From: Amycolatopsis bartoniae
GTDB lineage: Bacteria > Actinomycetota > Actinomycetes > Mycobacteriales > Pseudonocardiaceae
Assembly: GCF_014191255.1 (NCBI RefSeq)
Contig: NZ_JACHWH010000019.1
Location: 1-56,026 of the forward strand
Length of the DNA stretch: 56,026 nt
Direction of reading: 5' to 3'
The notes under the pieces: generated by a model
The model's database searches: none
Told to the model about the DNA's origin: nothing
What the model saw: only the letters and a program-made list of their open reading frames with translations
Shown: piece after piece, positions 1-7,932 of the stretch
Layout: each line of letters begins with the position of its first letter
Position numbering within the stretch: position 1 is the first letter of the stretch
Translations under genes and position numbers: made by a program

Positions 1-1961
1 GCGCGGCTTCGTCCGCGTGCGCCGTCGAGCAGGGCCGCACCACGCAGGCCGCGCAGCATCTCCTCCGCGCGCCCCGCGGACACCGGCAGCGGCGCCAGCG
101 CGGAATCCTTCAGCACCTCGACGAAAATCCCGCCCAGCGCGACCGCCAGCATCGGACCCCACTGGGGATCGGCGACCACGCCGACCAGCAGCTCGAGAGC
201 GTTCCCGCGCATCGGGGACACCAGCGCGCCCTCTACCCGGGCGCCAGGCACGGACTTCGCCGCGGACGTCACGGCCTCGTAGGCCTCACGAACCGCCGCC
301 TCACCGGCCACCCCGAGGCGGACCCCGCCGATGTCGCTCTTGTGCAGGACTTCCGGCGAGACGAGCTTCACCGCCACCGGCTCGCCGAACTCCGCCGCCG
401 CACGGGCTGCCTCGTCCGCCGAGCGCGCCAAGGCCGCGGGTACGACCGGGATCCCGGCGTCGCTCAGCAGCTTCCGCGCGGCGTCTTCCGACCAAGCTCC
501 CTGGCGATCTCCGGCAGGCGGCACCGTGACCGGGGACGGTTCGGCGCCCGCACCCGTGGTGGCCTGCGACCACCAGGCCAGCTTGCTCAGCGCGGACACC
601 GCCTGCCGCAAACCGGTGATGGCGAAAGGAATCCGGCCCTCGGCCAGGACCTCGCGGGTGTACTCGGTGATGGGCTGCATGACCTGGTTGACGTAGACGA
701 CCGGGACGGCGGCCTGCTCGATTCCCGCACCGATCGCGTTGACGTACGCCTGCGCCCGGTAAGGGCCTTCCTCACGCTCCCAGGGCAGACCGCTGACCGC
801 CATGACCACCCCGATCGAGGGATCCGAGGACAAGGCCGCGATCGTCTTGGGCCACAGGCCCGGGTCGATGATGGCCGCGCCGGTGATGTCGAGCGGGTTC
901 TGCACGGTCCCGTAGCTCGGCATCGCCTCCGCGACCGCGGTGCGCGTCCGCTCCGCCAGCTCGGGCAGCCGCATGGCGTGGTCTTCGGCGCGGTCGGCGA
1001 TGATGTCGCAGGCGCCGCCGGAGATCGACACGACGCCGACCCCGGGCCTGGCCAGCCGGCCCAGCCGCGCCGCGGCGCCCGCGGTGATGAGCATGTCCTC
1101 GATCGAATCCACGCGGATGACCCCGAGATCCGCGAACACCGCGTCGATCGTGCGATCGTCACCGACCAGAGCGCCGGTGTGCGCGGCCGCTGTCCGCGCG
1201 GACAACTCGCTACTGCCGGCCTTGAGCACCACCACCGCCTTGCCCGCGGCAGCCGCGCGACGGGCGGCACGCCGGAACGTCCCCGGATCCCGGATCGTCT
1301 CCATGAAGATCGCGACCGCGCGGGTGGCCTCGTCGTCGACGAGATAGTCCAGCACGTGCCCGGCCGTGATCATCGCTTCGTTGCCGAGTGTGACCAAATA
1401 GGACAGTTCCGACCCGGACATCTTCGCGAAGTCCAGCATCGCCGCGCTGCTCGCCCCGCTCTGCGACAGCAACGCCACCGACCCCGCCCGCTGGGGCAGG
1501 CCCGGCACCGAAACGACCGGCTTCCGGTCGGCGAAGTTGGCGAAACCGAGGTGGTTCGGCCCCAGCAGGACCATGTCGAGCGCCTCGGCGTGCGCCACCA
1601 GTTCCGCCTCCGCGCGCCGCCCCACCTCACCGGCTTCGCCGTAGCCGGACGAAAGGATGACGGCGTTGCGGATCCCCGCGGCCGCCGCGTCGGACAGCGC
1701 GCCGAGCGTCCCCGCCTGTGGCACCATCAGGTAGGCCACGTCCACCGGCTGCCCGATGTCCCGGCACGAGGTGAAGGTCTGCCTGCCATGGGTTTCCGCA
1801 CCACGGCGGTTGACGAGGTACGTCTGCTCCGCCATCCCGAACTCGACCAGATTGCGGTAGGCGATCTGGGAGAACATCGACTTGTTCGCCGCGCCCACCA
1901 GTGCGACGCTGCGCGGCCGGAACAACGAATCCAGTCGCTCCGGGGTGATCGTCCTCGGCAC
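1..1961 (-). CDS. ADP-forming acyl-CoA synthetase (ACD-type), 3' end beyond window
   Basis: Predicted NDP-forming acyl-CoA ligase that converts an acid, CoA and ATP to acyl-CoA, or runs in reverse. The visible part reads SLFRPRSVALVGA (CoA-binding Rossmann domain), then a succinyl-CoA-ligase-like domain with AAHTGALVGDD, whose His is the likely phosphohistidine. The ATP-grasp domain follows, with VKLVSPEVLHKSDIGGVRLG. The chain is open at LLDGARG at the left edge, which corresponds to roughly the last tenth of this family. The GTG start at 1961 is chosen because AAGGAG lies 5 nt upstream and the first residues fit the family. It shares its architecture with the gene at 21389-23533. It lies 47 nt downstream of the acyl-CoA dehydrogenase on the same strand, so the two probably form one operon. 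Its substrate cannot be read from the sequence. Confidence 0.88.
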   Translation of the reverse strand, partial: MPRTITPERLDSLFRPRSVALVGAANKSMFSQIAYRNLVEFGMAEQTYLVNRRGAETHGRQTFTSCRDIGQPVDVAYLMVPQAGTLGALSDAAAAGIRNAVILSSGYGEAGEVGRRAEAELVAHAEALDMVLLGPNHLGFANFADRKPVVSVPGLPQRAGSVALLSQSGASSAAMLDFAKMSGSELSYLVTLGNEAMITAGHVLDYLVDDEATRAVAIFMETIRDPGTFRRAARRAAAAGKAVVVLKAGSSELSARTAAAHTGALVGDDRTIDAVFADLGVIRVDSIEDMLITAGAAARLGRLARPGVGVVSISGGACDIIADRAEDHAMRLPELAERTRTAVAEAMPSYGTVQNPLDITGAAIIDPGLWPKTIAALSSDPSIGVVMAVSGLPWEREEGPYRAQAYVNAIGAGIEQAAVPVVYVNQVMQPITEYTREVLAEGRIPFAITGLRQAVSALSKLAWWSQATTGAGAEPSPVTVPPAGDRQGAWSEDAARKLLSDAGIPVVPAALARSADEAARAAAEFGEPVAVKLVSPEVLHKSDIGGVRLGVAGEAAVREAYEAVTSAAKSVPGARVEGALVSPMRGNALELLVGVVADPQWGPMLAVALGGIFVEVLKDSALAPLPVSAGRAEEMLRGLRGAALLDGARGRSR

Positions 1962-2008
1962 ACCCGCTCCTTCCCGTTCCTGCTGGACTTCCTGATGCGG
2001 CCACTGCT

Positions 2009-4138
2009 TCAACGGGGCAGTCCGAGCGCACGCGCGACCAGGTTGCGCTGGATGTCGATGGTGCCCCCGCCGACGACGTGCATGATCGACAGCCGCAGGT
2101 TGTACTCGAACGCGCCGCGGCCCGGTACCCCGGGCACGGTCTCCCCCAGCGCGGCGGCCGGGCCGAAGATCCGCAGCGCGGCCTCGCCGAAGTCCTCGTA
2201 GAGCACACTCGCGATGATCTTCGCCATCGGCGCTTCCAGCCGGGCCCCGTCACCGGCCGAGGTGGCCCGGATGCCGGCGTTGACCAGGACCCTGGCGGCT
2301 TGCAGGCGCGCGGCCAGCTGCGTGATCAGCGCTCGTTTCGCCGAACCACGGGCGCCGACGGTACCGCCGGGGTCCTTGCGGATCTCGGCGAGCATGTCGT
2401 CGAGCAGGCGCAGGATCTCGGCTGCGATGTTGGCCATCAGGACACGTTCCTGCGCCAGCGCGGTCGTGATGACCTTCCAGCCCCCGTTGACCTCGCCGAC
2501 CCGGTCGCTGTCCGGCACGCGGAAGTCGTCGAAGAACGTCGAGCACGACGTCTCCCCGGACAGCGCGCGATGCCGCTGCAACTCGAAACCCGGCCGATCG
2601 ACCCGGGTGAGGAACACGGTGATCCCGGCATGGGGTGGGGTCGCGTCCGGATCGGTGCGCGCGGCCAGCCAGACCCATTCCGCGTTGTGCGCGTTCGTTC
2701 CCCACATCTTGCGGCCGTCGACCACCCACTCGTCGCCGTCGCGCACCGCCCGCGTGCGCAGCGCGGCCAGGTCGGACCCGGTCTCCGGCTCCGAATAGCC
2801 GAGGTAGAACGGGAAATCACCGCGGCCGATGAGCGGCAGCAGCCGCTCCTTCTGCTCCTCGGTGCCGTGGCGGAGGACCGCGGTGCCCAGCAGGTCGACG
2901 GCCGCCTTGCCGGACAACGGGAAACGGGCGTAGGAGAACTCCTCCCCGAGCACCGTCTGCTTCTCGACGGACGCCGCCATGCCGCCGGCCTCGAGCGGCC
3001 ACGCCATCGTCAGATACCCGCGTTCCCTGACCGCGGCGGCTTCCTCCTCGGTGAGCCGGTCGTCGGCGTGCCGGACAGCGACATCGCGACCACGGCGGCC
3101 GAGGAACTCCCGCACCTCCCGGCGGAACTCTTCCGCTTCGGCGCCGAGCTGGAGAGCCGGCATTCGCACCGCCGTCTCGACGAGCACATCCGCGACTTCA
3201 CCCGCGGCCAGCGGAATCTCGTCCAGGCTCGCGACGTCGGCGTTGACCCGCCGGAACAGCCAAGGCGCCTCGTGTTCCTCGAAATAGCCTTGCGCGGCAA
3301 GGGTGTGCTGCGCGTCGAACTGCACCCGCACCGCGGCGGGGCCGGCGAACGCCACCGCCAGTTCGGCGGCGAGATCCGAGTCGGCCCGGCCGGCGATGCG
3401 CGCGGAAACGGCTTCACTGATCAACTGCTGGGACGCCGCGATGGCAGTCGCCCCGTCGGCGGCCCGGTGCGACACGGCTTGGAAGCTGCCGATGGGCTTG
3501 CCGAACGCGACGCGATCCTTGGCGTGCGCGATGGACAATTCGAGAGTTCGCTCTGCCGCGCCGACAGCTCGCGCCACCAAGCCCAGCCGTAGCAACGCTT
3601 TGGCCCGTTCGATCGCCGCCGAGCCCGGAGAGACGTCCGCTGTCACCTCAGCCGCGGGCGTGACCTCGGACCAGTCCGGTTTGGCCAGTCCCGCGGTCAC
3701 GGTTCGCTCGGCGATGGGCCGGAGCACGGCCCTGTCCGTCCCGAGCAGCAGCAGGTGGGTAGCGACCGAAGCGGCCTCGACATGGTGCACTACAAGGACA
3801 TCCGCGTCGGCGACGGCCGCTACGGGCCGGATCGCCCCCGTGGTGATCTGCTCGGCCACGCTGTGGTCGTCCGAGAACAGTTCCCCGGCCACGAAGACGT
3901 CGACCAGCGGCACGGGGCAGGCGACCCGGCCCGCACGGCCTGCCGCGCCGACGACGGCATCGACAGCACCGTCTTCGGCCAGCCCGGTCCACCCTTGCGC
4001 GGCCGCGACCGACCACACCGGCGCCAGCGCGTTTTCCGGCGCTTCGCCGGCCGCCGTCGCCGATCCCCAGGCACGCTCCAACTCACCATCGACCGACTCG
4101 AGGAACGCCTCGAGTTCCACCCTCGTCAACGCGGACAC
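2009..4138 (-). CDS. Fused double acyl-CoA dehydrogenase, FadE34/CasC-like
   Basis: Predicted flavin-dependent acyl-CoA dehydrogenase of 709 aa, close to the ~710 aa of single-chain FadE34/CasC-type enzymes that act on steroid or bile-acid side-chain CoA esters. Residues about 1-330 form an incomplete, cofactor-poor dehydrogenase half that keeps the C-terminal helical motif DRVAFGKPIGSFQAV. Residues about 340-709 form a complete dehydrogenase (LGYSEPETGSDLAALRTRA, KMWGTNAHNAEW, GGWKVITTALAQERV, and GGGTIDIQRNLVAR near the end). The GTG at 4138 is preferred over an upstream in-frame start because GGAGG lies 7 nt before it. The gene is first in a leftward operon with the acyl-CoA synthetase and divergent from a TetR gene, with a palindrome between them. 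The FadE34 parallel comes from length and domain order; substrate identity is inferred. Confidence 0.9.
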   Translation of the reverse strand: MSALTRVELEAFLESVDGELERAWGSATAAGEAPENALAPVWSVAAAQGWTGLAEDGAVDAVVGAAGRAGRVACPVPLVDVFVAGELFSDDHSVAEQITTGAIRPVAAVADADVLVVHHVEAASVATHLLLLGTDRAVLRPIAERTVTAGLAKPDWSEVTPAAEVTADVSPGSAAIERAKALLRLGLVARAVGAAERTLELSIAHAKDRVAFGKPIGSFQAVSHRAADGATAIAASQQLISEAVSARIAGRADSDLAAELAVAFAGPAAVRVQFDAQHTLAAQGYFEEHEAPWLFRRVNADVASLDEIPLAAGEVADVLVETAVRMPALQLGAEAEEFRREVREFLGRRGRDVAVRHADDRLTEEEAAAVRERGYLTMAWPLEAGGMAASVEKQTVLGEEFSYARFPLSGKAAVDLLGTAVLRHGTEEQKERLLPLIGRGDFPFYLGYSEPETGSDLAALRTRAVRDGDEWVVDGRKMWGTNAHNAEWVWLAARTDPDATPPHAGITVFLTRVDRPGFELQRHRALSGETSCSTFFDDFRVPDSDRVGEVNGGWKVITTALAQERVLMANIAAEILRLLDDMLAEIRKDPGGTVGARGSAKRALITQLAARLQAARVLVNAGIRATSAGDGARLEAPMAKIIASVLYEDFGEAALRIFGPAAALGETVPGVPGRGAFEYNLRLSIMHVVGGGTIDIQRNLVARALGLPR

Positions 4139-4192
4139 CGCAGAACCTCCGGGAAAAGCAAGGCGCACGTCGCGTGCACCCCACCCAAGCTA

Positions 4193-4215
4193 TTACGTAC
4201 GCACACCGTACGCAA
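4193..4215. promoter_or_regulatory. Candidate TetR operator in divergent promoter
   Basis: Imperfect 23-bp palindrome: TTACGTACG, spacer CACAC, CGTACGCAA, with 8 of 9 arm positions matching. It can also be read as a direct repeat of GTACGCA with an 11-bp period. It lies in the gap between the dehydrogenase start (4138) and the TetR start (4249), the usual place for an autoregulatory site. Binding is inferred. Confidence 0.5.
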
Positions 4216-4248
4216 GTGTGCCGGGTGGCTCCCCGTATCGTGGTCGCC

Positions 4249-4878
4249 GTGGAGGACACCGAGATCGGAGCCGCCCCGGGCCGCCGCGGCCGCCCCCGCG
4301 ATCCCGGGGTGGAGGACAAGGTCTACGACGCGGCCATCCGGCTGTACGCGCAAACGGGCTGGGCGGGTTTCACCTTCGAAGCGGTAGCCCGGGAAAGCGG
4401 GATCGGCAAGCCCTCGCTCTACCGGCGCTGGGGCTCACGGGGCGAGCTGCTCGCCCAGACTTTCCAGGCGCGCTGGTTCGATGTGGAACGGATCGACACC
4501 GGCAACCTCCGCGACGACCTGCTCGCGCTCGCGCACACGACGCTGGACCACCTGCTCAGTTCGCACGGCCGCGTGGTGCTCCGCATGCTCCTCGACACGC
4601 CGGACCACCCGGAGGTCGCGGCCTCGACCGCGTCCTACCGCGAAGGGGTGACCGCGGCGGCCCGCGGAATCGTGCGGGCAGGCATCCGCCGCGGCGAACT
4701 CCCGCCGGGCACGTCGCCGACGCTGGTCCTCGACATGGTCGTCGGTGCCGTCACGAACCGCGTCCACAGCACCCCGCCGGACCTCCTCGACCGGGTGGTG
4801 GCCGGCTCGGAGGAGTTCGTGGGCGCGCTGGTGGACGCGGTTCTGCGCGGGCTGAGCACCCCAGGCGCCGGGAAATGA
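4249..4878 (+). CDS. TetR/AcrR family transcriptional regulator
   Basis: A 209-aa one-component regulator. The N-terminal helix-turn-helix is seen in VEDKVYDAAIRLYAQTG, then FTFEAVARESGIGKPSLYRR; the rest is an all-helical ligand domain. The GTG at 4249 is chosen because TATCGT lies exactly 7 nt upstream, the actinobacterial leaderless pattern, and because earlier in-frame starts would extend toward the candidate operator at 4193-4215. It probably represses the divergent dehydrogenase/synthetase operon until an acyl-CoA or acid ligand binds. It resembles the TetR at 34899-35531 around the HTH (both have GRPRDP and a conserved GxGKxSxYxRW segment), so the two may be paralogues. Confidence 0.87.
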   Translation: MEDTEIGAAPGRRGRPRDPGVEDKVYDAAIRLYAQTGWAGFTFEAVARESGIGKPSLYRRWGSRGELLAQTFQARWFDVERIDTGNLRDDLLALAHTTLDHLLSSHGRVVLRMLLDTPDHPEVAASTASYREGVTAAARGIVRAGIRRGELPPGTSPTLVLDMVVGAVTNRVHSTPPDLLDRVVAGSEEFVGALVDAVLRGLSTPGAGK

Positions 4879-4891
4879 CGGCAGTCCGCCG

Positions 4892-5050
4892 TCACGCACC
4901 CAGCGAAGCGAGCCAGCCGAGCAGCAGCCGGTCGAACTCCTCGGGCCGCTCCTGGTGCAGGAAATGCCCGACACCGGCAGGACGTGCGCCTCATCCTGAT
5001 CCCCCACCCGATAGGGAGCGTTCCACGGTGGATGTTCGCCCGGTGGCGTG
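4892..5050 (-). pseudogene. C-terminal remnant of an alpha/beta hydrolase
   Basis: About 50 codons on the minus strand match the C-terminus of the intact hydrolase at 26949-27734. STVERSLS is followed, after a frame change, by VGDQDEAHVLP, then GHFLHQERPEEFDRLLLGWL and a stop at 4892. The intact copy has STLERSLPAGDRDELHV and GHFLHQERPEEFNRLMLDWL. Two compensating frameshifts are needed and no upstream part of the gene is present, so it is a decayed copy. Confidence 0.75.
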
Positions 5051-5116
5051 AAACGCCGGCCGGACGCCATGGATCCGACGGGCGAGTCGAGGCAACCGGT
5101 CGCCGCCGAGCATTTC

Positions 5117-6346
5117 CTACGATTTCACCTGGGTGAAGCGAGCTTCGGCGCGGTCGATTTCCTTGAGCTGACTCACGATCTCGGCCGGCGAGGACTCACC
5201 GACCACCTTCTGCAGCAACGGGGTATGGTCCAGGATCAGATCCCGCAGATACCGCACTGGCCGCGGCGCGTGATGGAACAGCTGCCCGAGGAACCAGGCC
5301 TGCTGGGACTGGCGGGCTGTGTGTGGCTTACGCGGCGCCTCGAACTCCTCGAGGGCGCGCCGCACCGCGGCATAGTCGGACAGGTCCACACCGGCCAGCC
5401 TGCGGCCGAGGAAATAACCGTCCTCTGTGGCCATTCCGGCGCCATAGGCAGCGTAGGGGGACGTGGGGTGGGCGGCGTCGCCGACGATCGTGGCGCGGCC
5501 CTTCGACCATTGTCTGAGCGGTTTGCGGTCACGCAGCACCCAGCGCTGCACGTCCTCCGGCCGGGTCGCGGCGACCAGCCGTGGCAGCGGGGCGGCGAAC
5601 CCGGCCGCCATCGCGGCCGCGGTGGCGTGCAGGTCGCCGCTGAAGTCGGTGCTCGCCTCGTGCGGGCCGAGTACCCACCATTGGAACCCGTCGCGGCCCT
5701 TGTGCCGGATCGCGGTCCAGCTGCCCTGGACGGTGCGGTCGTGGGAGAGCACGCACAAGCCCCGCTCCGCCCCGACGTCGTCGAAGGTGAATCCGCCGAA
5801 GATGTGCAAGTTGTGCTCCCGCTTCGGCGAATCACCCCACAACGTGCGCCGCACCAGCGAATCGATGCCGTCCGCTCCGACCACGACGTCGGCCTCGATC
5901 ACCTCACCGTCCGTCATGGACAGACGAACACCGGTCTCGTCCTGCTCGACCTTCTCCACGCGACTGTTCACGCGCAGCACACCCGGTGGCAGCGTCGCGA
6001 GCAGCCGCTCGTACAACTCGGGCCGCAGCAAGCCGATGAACCCGCCCCGGTACTCGCGAACCACCTCCTCGGGCAGCTTGACCGAAACCCGGCGCCGCCC
6101 GGCGGCATTCCGGAACTCGCTGTGGCACGGCGCTCCCAGATCCTCGGTGTCCACACCCATCAGACCGAGCGCCTTGATCGGCGGGGGCCACAGATTCAGG
6201 ATGTTGCCCGCCGGCCTCGCCTGCGGATACCGCTCCAGCAGCACCACGTCGTGACCTGCCTGCCCGACCGAGATCGCGGTCGCCATGCCGGCCGGACCCG
6301 CACCGATCACGGCCACGCGGCCTCGCTTCGTCGCGGACGCGTTCAT
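5117..6346 (-). CDS. FAD-dependent aromatic-type monooxygenase
   Basis: A 409-aa class A flavoprotein hydroxylase of the p-hydroxybenzoate hydroxylase fold. The dinucleotide-binding GxGxxG is VIGAGPAGMATAISV with the acidic end of strand 2 at VVLLER. The DG motif is VVGADGIDSLVRR near residue 180. The GD motif RATIVGDAAHPTSPYAAYGAG lies near residue 300. It would use NAD(P)H and O2 to hydroxylate a ring or a similar activated carbon. The ATG at 6346 is chosen over an upstream in-frame start because GAGGAG sits just before it. It stands alone and is divergent from a TetR gene with a strong palindrome between them, which suggests dedicated substrate-induced control. The substrate is unknown. 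Confidence 0.88.
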   Translation of the reverse strand: MNASATKRGRVAVIGAGPAGMATAISVGQAGHDVVLLERYPQARPAGNILNLWPPPIKALGLMGVDTEDLGAPCHSEFRNAAGRRRVSVKLPEEVVREYRGGFIGLLRPELYERLLATLPPGVLRVNSRVEKVEQDETGVRLSMTDGEVIEADVVVGADGIDSLVRRTLWGDSPKREHNLHIFGGFTFDDVGAERGLCVLSHDRTVQGSWTAIRHKGRDGFQWWVLGPHEASTDFSGDLHATAAAMAAGFAAPLPRLVAATRPEDVQRWVLRDRKPLRQWSKGRATIVGDAAHPTSPYAAYGAGMATEDGYFLGRRLAGVDLSDYAAVRRALEEFEAPRKPHTARQSQQAWFLGQLFHHAPRPVRYLRDLILDHTPLLQKVVGESSPAEIVSQLKEIDRAEARFTQVKS

Positions 6347-6403
6347 CGATTTCTCCTCGTTGAGAATTCCCACGCCCACACGTCGAGTGGGCACCCCTTC
6401 GCC

Positions 6404-6427
6404 AAACCGTAGTGAATACTACGATTT
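6404..6427. promoter_or_regulatory. Candidate operator, near-perfect palindrome
   Basis: The core CGTAGT-GAAT-ACTACG (6408-6423) is a perfect 6-4-6 palindrome. Flanking AAA and TTT extend it to 24 bp with one mismatch. It sits between the FAD monooxygenase start (6346) and the TetR start (6514). A further CTGTAGT half-site lies about 30 bp downstream. Confidence 0.6.
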
Positions 6428-6513
6428 GATCGAGGCGAACTGTAGTCCCCGTTACGGTCTTGTCAACCCTGGATGCGACAATCACGATCAGCCAGTCACG
6501 GAAGGGCGGGAAC

Positions 6514-7164
6514 ATGGGCACACCGGCAGCCGACATGGGCGGCGTCGCGGACCTCCCAGTCCGTCCCCCGCTGCAGCGCCGCACGCGCGAGGCCTGGCAC
6601 CGCGTCCTCGACGCCGGTGTGACGCTGCTGGAACAAGGCGGCTACCAGGCGTTCACCATCGCCGCCGTCTGCGAACGCGCCAACGTCGCGCCCCGCGCCA
6701 TCTACGACCGGGTCGACGACAAGGAATCGCTGTTCCTCGCGGTCTACGAACACGGCATCGCCCGGCTGCGCGCGGAATACGACGTACTCGACGACAAGCG
6801 CTGGCGCCACCAGCCCACCCACGAACTCGTCGCCGGCGCCGTGCGGGAGGTCGCCGGTTTCTTCACCCGTCACGCCGCGTTTCTGCGCGCCGTGGTCCTG
6901 ATCTCCAGCGTTCACCCCGAGGTCTACCGCCGAGGGGCGCGCCACAGCCAGGACCTCGGTGACCTGTTCACCGGACTACTGCTCCGCGCCCGCGACGACA
7001 TCGCTCACCCGGACGCCGAAATCGCGATCCGGCACACGTTCACCACGATCTTCTCGACACTCGTCCTGCGCACCGCCTACGGCCCGGCCTTCACCAGTGC
7101 CGCGACCGACGACGAGACCTTCCTCGAAATGCTCGTCGAGATGGCGCAGCGATACCTGCTGTAG
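6514..7164 (+). CDS. TetR family transcriptional regulator
   Basis: A 216-aa regulator with the helix-turn-helix at FTIAAVCERANVAPRAIYDRV (about residues 45-65) and a helical C-terminal domain. The start ATG at 6514 has GGAAGGGCGGG 3 nt upstream; an upstream in-frame ATG lacks such a site and lies closer to the operator. It is divergent from the FAD monooxygenase at 5117-6346, which it probably represses through the palindrome at 6404-6427. The next gene is another TetR of opposite orientation, so two regulators abut tail to tail. Confidence 0.86.
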   Translation: MGTPAADMGGVADLPVRPPLQRRTREAWHRVLDAGVTLLEQGGYQAFTIAAVCERANVAPRAIYDRVDDKESLFLAVYEHGIARLRAEYDVLDDKRWRHQPTHELVAGAVREVAGFFTRHAAFLRAVVLISSVHPEVYRRGARHSQDLGDLFTGLLLRARDDIAHPDAEIAIRHTFTTIFSTLVLRTAYGPAFTSAATDDETFLEMLVEMAQRYLL

Positions 7165-7277
7165 GGAGAACCCGGCGGATCCGGACCACGCTGTCGGGCT
7201 GGATGAGCAGCTGGTCAGCCAGTTGGTGGACCGCGCGGGCGTCACCACCCGGGAACGCTTCCCGCCTTCGGGCTCGG

Positions 7278-7865
7278 TCACGGCCTACCGAGGAGGTCGA
7301 GGCAGGCGTCGACCCGGCTCCGGAGGAACCGGGCGGTCGCCGGAGCGTCGGACATCGCCGCTTCGGCCTGCAGCCGCACGACTTCGATGATGCCGCCCAG
7401 GACGAACTCGGCCAGTGTCTCGGTGGTGGCGGGGTCGGGCGGGGACGCGAGTTCCTCGACGAGGCGGACGCACGCGGGGTGCAGCAGCACCCGGTAGGCG
7501 TTGGCGGTCTGCTGCGACGCCGAACTCGGATAAAGGTTGCGGTAGAGCTCCGCGTGCTGGGCCGTGAAGTCGCACAGGCGGTGGATCACCGCGCGCGGGT
7601 CGTCCGCCCCGGTGTCCGCGGCGAGCTCGAGGAACGTAGCCGCCACAGCCTGGGCAACGGCGTCGTCCCGGTCGCGGAAGTGCTGGTAGAAGACCTGCCT
7701 GCTGACCCCGGCGCGCTGGGCGATGTCGCTGACCGAGATCCGCTCCACCCGGCGTTCCCCGATCAGCTCGAACGCGGCCTGCCGGAGCTGATCGCGCACC
7801 CGCGCGGCACGGGGGTCGGCACTGGCGGTGCGAGCGGGTGATCGCAGAGGCTCTTTTGTTGACAC
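7278..7865 (-). CDS. TetR family transcriptional regulator of the AtuA/CoA-transferase operon
   Basis: A 195-aa TetR protein with the HTH at ISVSDIAQRAGVSRQVFYQHF (about residues 43-64). The GTG at 7865 has no ribosome binding site, but TATCGT lies 6 nt upstream, so the message is probably leaderless. The start codon lies inside one arm of a large inverted repeat (7859-7870/7898-7909), which fits tight autoregulation. It is divergent from the AtuA-like gene at 7933, its likely target. Confidence 0.86.
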   Translation of the reverse strand: MSTKEPLRSPARTASADPRAARVRDQLRQAAFELIGERRVERISVSDIAQRAGVSRQVFYQHFRDRDDAVAQAVAATFLELAADTGADDPRAVIHRLCDFTAQHAELYRNLYPSSASQQTANAYRVLLHPACVRLVEELASPPDPATTETLAEFVLGGIIEVVRLQAEAAMSDAPATARFLRSRVDACLDLLGRP

Positions 7866-7909
7866 CTGTCCACGATAGCACTAGCGTGGGTTTCGACGAC
7901 AGGTGTCAA
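7859..7909. promoter_or_regulatory. Paired operator sites, perfect 12-bp inverted repeat
   Basis: TTGACACCTGTC at 7859-7870 and its exact reverse complement GACAGGTGTCAA at 7898-7909 are separated by 27 bp. Each arm is itself almost palindromic (GACAC/CTGTC), so this may be two complete operators 39 bp apart rather than one. The left copy overlaps the TetR start codon and the right copy lies 24 bp before the AtuA-like ATG. Confidence 0.65.
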
Positions 7910-7932
7910 CGAAACTAGTGGAGGTGGTCGCC

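Noticed and set aside
342..2201. A 619-codon open frame on the plus strand
   Set aside because: It lies antisense to the acyl-CoA synthetase and dehydrogenase, is rich in Arg, Gly and Pro and has no domain. High-GC antisense frames of this kind arise from third-position bias.
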